Assembly (NCBI GenBank): GCA_910578965.1
Contig: CAJTSP010000125.1
Location: 1 to 7,822 of the forward strand
Origin: an uncultured Oscillospiraceae bacterium
GTDB taxonomy: Bacteria > Bacillota > Clostridia > Oscillospirales > Ruminococcaceae
Direction of reading: 5' to 3'
DNA length: 7,822 nucleotides
The first letter of the stretch is position 1, and every line of letters starts with the position of its first letter. A program made the position numbers and the translations under genes. Below the pieces are notes generated by a model, which worked only from the letters and a program-made list of their open reading frames with translations, had not been told where the DNA came from and ran no database searches. Positions 4,150 to 7,822 of this stretch are shown in pieces.

Positions 4150-4974
4150 CTACTCTCGGGCGGCGTCCTGGTTCTCTGAAGACTGCAATGCTTGCTTGGC
4201 CCTGCGCCAGAGCGTATCCAGCTCGCCGGCACCCAGCCCCTTGAGCGGCCTGCCCTGCGCCGCGGCCAGTTCCTCGCAGGCGGCCACCCGGGCGGTAAAC
4301 CGCCCGGTGGCGGCACCCAGGGCCTGCTCGGCATCTACCCTGGCCATCCGTGCAACGTTCACAGCGCTGAACAGCAGGTCCCCCGCCTCGCCCGGCAGGT
4401 TTTCGCCGGTACGCAGCGCCTCGCGCAGCTCGGCCAGCTCGCTTTCCAGGTCGGCCAGGGCGGCGTCAATGGTCTGGTAGGCAAAGCCATAGCCGGCGGC
4501 CCGCTTTTGCACCTTGGCGGCCCGCATCAGGGCCGGCAGGCAGGCGGGCACACTCTCGAGCTCGGCCTTGGCGGTGTCGCGCCCTTTTTCCTTGTTTTTG
4601 AGGGCGTTCCAGTTGCGCAGCACCTCGCCGGTGCTCCCGGCCACTGCCTCGCCAAACACATGGGGGTGCCGGTAGATGAGCTTTTTGCAGATGCCGTCGC
4701 AGACGTCCTCAAAGCTGAAAACGCCCTGTTCGGCCTCGATCTGGCAGTGCAGCGCCACCTGCAAAAGCACGTCCCCCAGCTCCTCGCAGAGCAGGTGCGG
4801 GTCGGCCAGGTCAATGGCCTCCACCGCCTCATAGGTCTCCTCGATAAAGTTCATGCGGATGCTTTTATGGGTCTGCTCCCGGTCCCACGGGCAGCCGCCC
4901 GGCGCGCGCAGCAGCGCCACGATCTGCAAAAGGTCGTCGGCGTTGTAGCGGTCCTTCTGGGCAAAGCTTACCAT
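4150..4974 (-). CDS. mazG: Nucleoside triphosphate pyrophosphohydrolase MazG
   Basis: This 274-residue protein has the two tandem MazG domains of full-length family members, usually about 260 residues. The first has LLRAPGGCPWDREQTHKSI (21-39), the metal-binding EETYE (E45, E46, E49) and EELGD (E64, E65, D68), and then YRHPHVFGE (101-109). The second has AAGYGFAY (159-166), ESELAEL (177-183) and the EAGDLLFSAVN motif (E196, D199); it ends in LWRRAK (255-260). MazG hydrolyses NTPs and dNTPs to monophosphates and pyrophosphate, cleaning damaged or excess nucleotides. The ATG at 4972-4974 has AAAGGA 9 bases upstream. Other in-frame starts to 5076 add 34 residues that overlap the promoter, so I reject them. 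In Bacillus the equivalent yabN also precedes yabO; there it is fused to a methylase domain, which is absent here. Confidence 0.96.
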   Translation of the reverse strand: MVSFAQKDRYNADDLLQIVALLRAPGGCPWDREQTHKSIRMNFIEETYEAVEAIDLADPHLLCEELGDVLLQVALHCQIEAEQGVFSFEDVCDGICKKLIYRHPHVFGEAVAGSTGEVLRNWNALKNKEKGRDTAKAELESVPACLPALMRAAKVQKRAAGYGFAYQTIDAALADLESELAELREALRTGENLPGEAGDLLFSAVNVARMARVDAEQALGAATGRFTARVAACEELAAAQGRPLKGLGAGELDTLWRRAKQALQSSENQDAARE

Positions 4975-5015
4975 CCGCACACATCCTTTCATCTCTTCAA
5001 ATCGACACTTTTTTG

Positions 5016-5044
5016 ATTTTACTCCATCGTCTGCCTCTTTGCAA
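5016..5044 (-). promoter_or_regulatory. Sigma-A promoter of mazG
   Basis: On the minus strand TTGCAA (5039-5044), a spacer of exactly 17 bases and TAAAAT (5016-5021) make a good housekeeping promoter. The start point is predicted near 5009, leaving a 35-base leader before the mazG ATG. It lies downstream of the terminator at 5171-5196, as expected for a new transcription unit. Confidence 0.75.
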
Positions 5045-5080
5045 GTATTTTGCGCATAAATCCATGATAAAATCACGTTT

Positions 5081-5093
5081 GCTTTTGCAAAGC
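5081..5093. promoter_or_regulatory. TTTGCAAA-type inverted repeat upstream of the mazG promoter
   Basis: GCTTTTGCAAAGC (5081-5093) is an almost perfect inverted repeat around TTTGCAAA. It resembles the palindrome CTTTTTGCAAAAAG upstream of hpf (1219-1232), and TTGCAAAG recurs at the mazG -35. It lies about 37 bases upstream of the -35. It may be an A/T-rich UP-like element or a shared regulator site; the resemblance could also be chance in low-GC promoter DNA. Confidence 0.3.
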
Positions 5094-5170
5094 GCCCGTT
5101 TTTTCCCGCTCATCGTCCTTTTTTGTCAAAAGGCGACCCGTGCACCCCGCGCCGGCAGGGCTGTGGGCCG

Positions 5171-5196
5171 AAAAAGCCCTCCTTGAGGACCTTTTT
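5171..5196 (-). terminator. Intrinsic terminator of the hemZ-kinase-zinc-ribbon unit
   Basis: On the minus strand AAAAGGTCCTC, loop AAG, GAGGGCTTTTT forms an 11-base-pair stem that includes two G-T wobbles, ending in TTTTTC. It starts 18 bases after the stop of the zinc-ribbon gene. Confidence 0.8.
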
Positions 5197-5214
5197 AACG
5201 GCCGGGCCGCCGCC

Positions 5215-5580
5215 TTACAACTGCGCCCCGCAGGCCTCGCAGAACAAAGCGTCCTCTTCCACCTCGGCGCCGCACTGAGGGCAGGTTTTGCCCGAGGCAG
5301 GCACGGCCCCGCCGCCCTCGGCCCGCAAAGCGTCAATCTCGGCCTCGACCCTGGCAATGGCGTCCACATATTTTTGAATTAGGGGCCGGTTTTCTTCCCC
5401 GGTGCGCACAAGGCTGTACACCAAAGCGCCCAGTTGGCGCTGCGCCTTGGCAAGGCGGTTTTGCGCGCCGGCAAGGTCCAACTGGCGCTTGCCGCGCTGG
5501 GCGAGGTCTGTGGCGGTGTCCTTTGCGGCCTGGGCCAGTTCGCCGCCGGTTTTTAACAGGTTGTTCAGGTCAAACGGCAT
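5215..5580 (-). CDS. Small coiled-coil protein with C-terminal zinc ribbon, function unknown
   Basis: The 121-residue product has a long, mostly helical, charged region (about 5-88; GELAQAAKDTATDLAQRGKRQLDLAGAQNRLAKAQRQLGALVY and a second helix PLIQKYVDAIARVEAEIDALRAE) that is likely to form coiled coil. A short Gly/Ala linker leads to a zinc ribbon at the C-terminus: C100-P-Q-C103-G and C114-E-A-C117-G. No signal peptide or membrane segment is visible, so it should be cytoplasmic. Proteins with this layout are common in Clostridia and have no assigned role that I know of; the ribbon could bind nucleic acid or protein. The ATG at 5578-5580 has AGAGGA 8 bases upstream. It follows the kinase by 54 bases and is closed by a terminator, so it is probably the last gene of that operon. 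Confidence 0.85.
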   Translation of the reverse strand: MPFDLNNLLKTGGELAQAAKDTATDLAQRGKRQLDLAGAQNRLAKAQRQLGALVYSLVRTGEENRPLIQKYVDAIARVEAEIDALRAEGGGAVPASGKTCPQCGAEVEEDALFCEACGAQL

Positions 5581-5634
5581 GATGCTCTTCCTCTCTTATG
5601 TTTGGATTAACCCCGGGGCCTGCCTTGAAGGGCT

Positions 5635-6561
5635 TCAGCCCAAAAACTCGCGCAGCATGCTGGCGGGCGGTACAGCCTCCACATCCAGCGGGCGGCAGAG
5701 GCTGAACCGGCCGGCAAGGTCGTTCAAGGTCTCGCTGTTGGGGTTTTCGGGGGGCAGCGCGCCGGCCAGCGAGCTGATGAGCGGGGTAAGTACGCAGATC
5801 TCGTAGCTGAACGAGGTGTCCAGCAGAAGATCGGCCTCCGGCTTGAAGACCTTGATGTACTGATCCTCCCCCATGCAAACCCGGCCCCACATGCCGAGGG
5901 TCTTTTCCAGGCTGTGGCCCCGGAACTTGTGATCCCGCACCATGCGGCGGGCCAGGCGGATGTCCCGGGTGGGCAGGATGCGGTGGCCTTGGTAGGAATA
6001 CTCCTCCCGCAGGCCGGCGTAAATCTTGTAGGCACTGCCCCTGGGCAGGGTTTGGATGAGCATCGGGTTGAGGGCGTGGATGCCCTCGACCACACAAACC
6101 CCACCCGCCACCGAGACATGCTCGGTAGCGGTGGTGCGGCTCTCGGTTTTGAAATCGAAGACCGGCAGGTCGGCCTCGCCGGTTTCCACAATGGAGGCAA
6201 GGCAGCGCTGGATTTCAGGGATGTCCAGCGCGGTGACGTTTTCGTAATCCTTGGTGCCGTCCGGCAGGCGGGGATAGCTGTCGAGGTCTTTGTAGAAATT
6301 GTCCAGGCTCACCACCTGGCTGGGGTAGCCGCGCATGCAGAGCACCTCGGCGATCTTGTGGGCGGTGGTGGTTTTGCCGGAGGCCGACGGGCCGGTGAGC
6401 ATGACCACCCTGCAGCCGGACGCGAGGATCTGGCCGGCCGCGCCGAAAATACGGCTGTCGTACTCCATCTCGCAATGGGATATAAAGCTCTTGGCACTTT
6501 CGGCGGCCGTGCTGATGAGGCTGGTCTCAACCAGCCGTTTGGGGATCCAGATAGCGGGCAT
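5635..6561 (-). CDS. Uridine kinase / phosphoribulokinase family nucleoside kinase
   Basis: In the 308-residue reading, a P-loop GPSASGKTTT lies at 57-66, DNFYKD (87-92) is the substrate/metal-binding segment typical of uridine kinases, and VVEGIHALN (157-165) is the Walker B-like strand. RMVRDHKFRGHS (206-217) gives the lid arginines. Such enzymes phosphorylate uridine or cytidine in pyrimidine salvage; the exact substrate here is inferred. Related clostridial nucleoside kinases often carry a long N-terminal TGS-type extension (over 500 residues in total). This one has only about 50 residues before the P-loop (SFISHCEMEYDSRI). The ATG at 6559-6561 has GGAAGGAG about 12 bases upstream, slightly far. 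An earlier ATG at 6601-6603 is possible but has no good ribosome site. The start overlaps the end of hemZ by 35 bases, suggesting coupled translation. Confidence 0.9.
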   Translation of the reverse strand: MPAIWIPKRLVETSLISTAAESAKSFISHCEMEYDSRIFGAAGQILASGCRVVMLTGPSASGKTTTAHKIAEVLCMRGYPSQVVSLDNFYKDLDSYPRLPDGTKDYENVTALDIPEIQRCLASIVETGEADLPVFDFKTESRTTATEHVSVAGGVCVVEGIHALNPMLIQTLPRGSAYKIYAGLREEYSYQGHRILPTRDIRLARRMVRDHKFRGHSLEKTLGMWGRVCMGEDQYIKVFKPEADLLLDTSFSYEICVLTPLISSLAGALPPENPNSETLNDLAGRFSLCRPLDVEAVPPASMLREFLG

Positions 6562-7822
6562 AAAACTCGCACACTCCTTCCTTTCGCTCAAGGACGGTTT
6601 CAAAGCCGTCCAGGTAATCCCTGGGGTATTTATAGTTGAAGATGCGCCGGATCACCTTGCCGCCCGGGCCGCGCAGCTTGGTGGAGCCGCCCGCGCCCGC
6701 CGAGAGGATGGTATGCGCTTCTTCCATGATATAGATATTGTACAGCCCCTCAAAGCCCGGCTTTGCCCAACCGGTGTTTTCGAGGTTCTGCAGGGTGTTT
6801 TTTTGCCGGTAAAGGTAGTAGGGCCGGTAACCCGCCTCAGCAAGGGCATCACACCGCTCCAGCATGGCGGCCACATCGGCGTAGGCGGGGGCCGCGCCGC
6901 CGATGACCAGCCCGGACGCCCGCTTGAGCGTGAGGGTGTGTACCGTGATGTTCTCGGGCGAGAGGGATAGGGCGGTTTCAAGGCTTTTTTCAAACCCTTC
7001 CACCGTATCCCCCGGCAGGCCGGCGATGAGGTCCATGTTGATGTTGGCGTGCCCGGCCGCCCGGGCGGCGGCAAAGCAGCCCAGGATGTCCTGCGCCGAA
7101 TGCCGGCGGCCGATACGGCGCAACACTCCGTCCTCAAAGGTCTGGGGGTTGATCGAGATGCGGGTGGCCCCGTATTCCTTGAGCACCGCCAGCTTTTCGG
7201 GGGTGGTGCAGTCCGGCCGGCCGGCCTCCACCGTATATTCCTCCAGTGCTGCAAGGTCAAAGGTTTTGCGCACCTCGCCCATAAGCTGCCTTAGCTGCCC
7301 GGCCGAGAGGCTGGTGGGGGTGCCGCCCCCGATGTAAACCGTGCGCAGTCGCAGCCCGCACCGCCCGGCCACCGCGCGGATGGCCGAAAGCTCGGCGCAC
7401 AAAGCGTCGAGATAAGGCTGCATCAGCTTTGTTTCCCGCTCGGTGGAAAGGGATACAAAGCTGCAGTAGCTGCAGCGGGAGGGGCAGAAGGGGATGCCGA
7501 TGTAGAGGCTGTAATCCCGGTTCTGGCTGCGGGCCAGCACCGGGCGCTGAAGGTCGGCGATCTGGCGGCAGAGGGCAAACTTTTCGGCGCTACAGTCGTA
7601 ACGGCTGCAAAAAAGCCGTTCAATCTCCCCCTCGGTTTTGCCGGCAGCGCGCGCGTCGTAGATGATGCGTACCGGGCGCACCCCGGTCATCATGCCCCAG
7701 GGCGGCCGCAGGCCGGTAACCCTGCGCAGCAGGTCGTACAACAGTCGGGTAAGGGCGTATTCGGCCTGGGCCGGGTCTACCGGCAGGCAGTCGCAGCCTT
7801 CGCCGCCCGATCTGCCCAGAGC
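6527..7822 (-). CDS. hemZ: Coproporphyrinogen dehydrogenase HemZ, radical SAM (N-terminus outside window)
   Basis: About 431 residues are present and the frame stays open to the right edge, so the start is missing; full HemZ proteins are near 500 residues. Visible landmarks are RPPWGMMTGVRPV (HemZ-type N-terminal region), the radical SAM motif GIPFCPSRCSYCSF with the three cysteine codons at 7484-7486, 7472-7474 and 7463-7465 that hold the 4Fe-4S cluster, IGGGTPTSLS (SAM contact) and NMDLIAGLPGDT. The C-terminal ISAGAGGSTKLRGPGGKVIRRIFNYKYPRDYL resembles HemZ rather than HemN. The family oxidatively decarboxylates coproporphyrinogen III to protoporphyrinogen without oxygen; whether this organism has the rest of a haem pathway cannot be seen here. 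A TTG at 7739-7741 is not the likely start because homologous sequence continues upstream. Its end overlaps the kinase gene. Confidence 0.93.
   Translation of the reverse strand, partial: ALGRSGGEGCDCLPVDPAQAEYALTRLLYDLLRRVTGLRPPWGMMTGVRPVRIIYDARAAGKTEGEIERLFCSRYDCSAEKFALCRQIADLQRPVLARSQNRDYSLYIGIPFCPSRCSYCSFVSLSTERETKLMQPYLDALCAELSAIRAVAGRCGLRLRTVYIGGGTPTSLSAGQLRQLMGEVRKTFDLAALEEYTVEAGRPDCTTPEKLAVLKEYGATRISINPQTFEDGVLRRIGRRHSAQDILGCFAAARAAGHANINMDLIAGLPGDTVEGFEKSLETALSLSPENITVHTLTLKRASGLVIGGAAPAYADVAAMLERCDALAEAGYRPYYLYRQKNTLQNLENTGWAKPGFEGLYNIYIMEEAHTILSAGAGGSTKLRGPGGKVIRRIFNYKYPRDYLDGFETVLERKEGVCEFYARYLDPQTAG

Noticed and set aside
4065..4334. N-terminal extension of HU by 90 residues
   Set aside because: It overlaps mazG out of frame; the ATG at 4062-4064 has a good ribosome site and gives a standard 91-residue HU.
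4192..5016. Long open plus-strand frame of 274 codons
   Set aside because: It lies opposite mazG, whose two-domain motif set is unmistakable. The long antisense frame is a by-product of high GC at third positions; it has no family features.
5101..5129. TTGACA on the minus strand (5124-5129) as a second mazG promoter
   Set aside because: The perfect -35 hexamer has GGAAAA at the 17-base -10 position, so there is no usable partner.
5914..6639. Plus-strand frame of 241 codons opposite the kinase
   Set aside because: Antisense to a P-loop kinase with all motifs intact; Gly/Ala/His-rich shadow with no ribosome site or recognisable domain.
1..7822. A new defence, toxin-antitoxin, biosynthetic or mobile system
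   Set aside because: All but one of the genes belong to well-known families in a conserved Firmicutes neighbourhood. There are no transposase, integrase, restriction or toxin-like genes and no compositional break.

Overview
The window is a GC-rich, tightly packed bacterial segment. Every gene I can support lies on the minus strand, so transcription runs from high to low coordinates. The gene set (yabP and yabQ sporulation genes, rqcP, divIC-type ftsB, an S1 protein, long-form hpf, hemZ) and the GC-rich, Arg/Ala/Gly-heavy proteins suggest a spore-forming member of the class Clostridia. A high-GC Oscillospirales/Ruminococcaceae-like gut lineage is my best guess; the genus cannot be fixed from this sequence.

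Layout in direction of transcription. (1) 7822-5171: hemZ (radical SAM coproporphyrinogen dehydrogenase family, N-terminus outside the window), overlapping a uridine-kinase-family P-loop nucleoside kinase, then a small coiled-coil/zinc-ribbon protein, closed by an intrinsic terminator. (2) 5044-3725: a good sigma-A promoter, then mazG (NTP pyrophosphohydrolase) and hup (HU), closed by two stacked terminators. (3) 3595-1976: rqcP (S4 RNA-binding, ribosome quality control), yabP, yabQ and ftsB/divIC. A convincing sigma-E-like promoter lies just before yabP. (4) 1835-1281: an S1-domain protein of the YabR/GSP13 type with a strong terminator. (5) 1216-610: hpf from an extended -10 promoter. (6) 311-1: the N-terminus of a THUMP-domain 23S rRNA methyltransferase (RlmL/YpsC family), cut by the window edge.

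The block mazG, (hup), rqcP, yabP, yabQ, divIC, yabR is the well-known Firmicutes yabN-yabR neighbourhood. Its themes are translation and ribosome upkeep (rqcP, S1 protein, hpf, rRNA methylase), septum formation (ftsB) and endospore cortex/coat development (yabP, yabQ). The most useful new readings are regulatory: the sigma-E-type promoter before yabP, a hairpin that takes in part of the ftsB Shine-Dalgarno, tandem terminators between hup and rqcP, and a palindrome plus helically phased repeats just upstream of the hpf promoter. I found no CRISPR array, mobile element, tRNA or rRNA, and nothing that looks like an undescribed multi-gene system.
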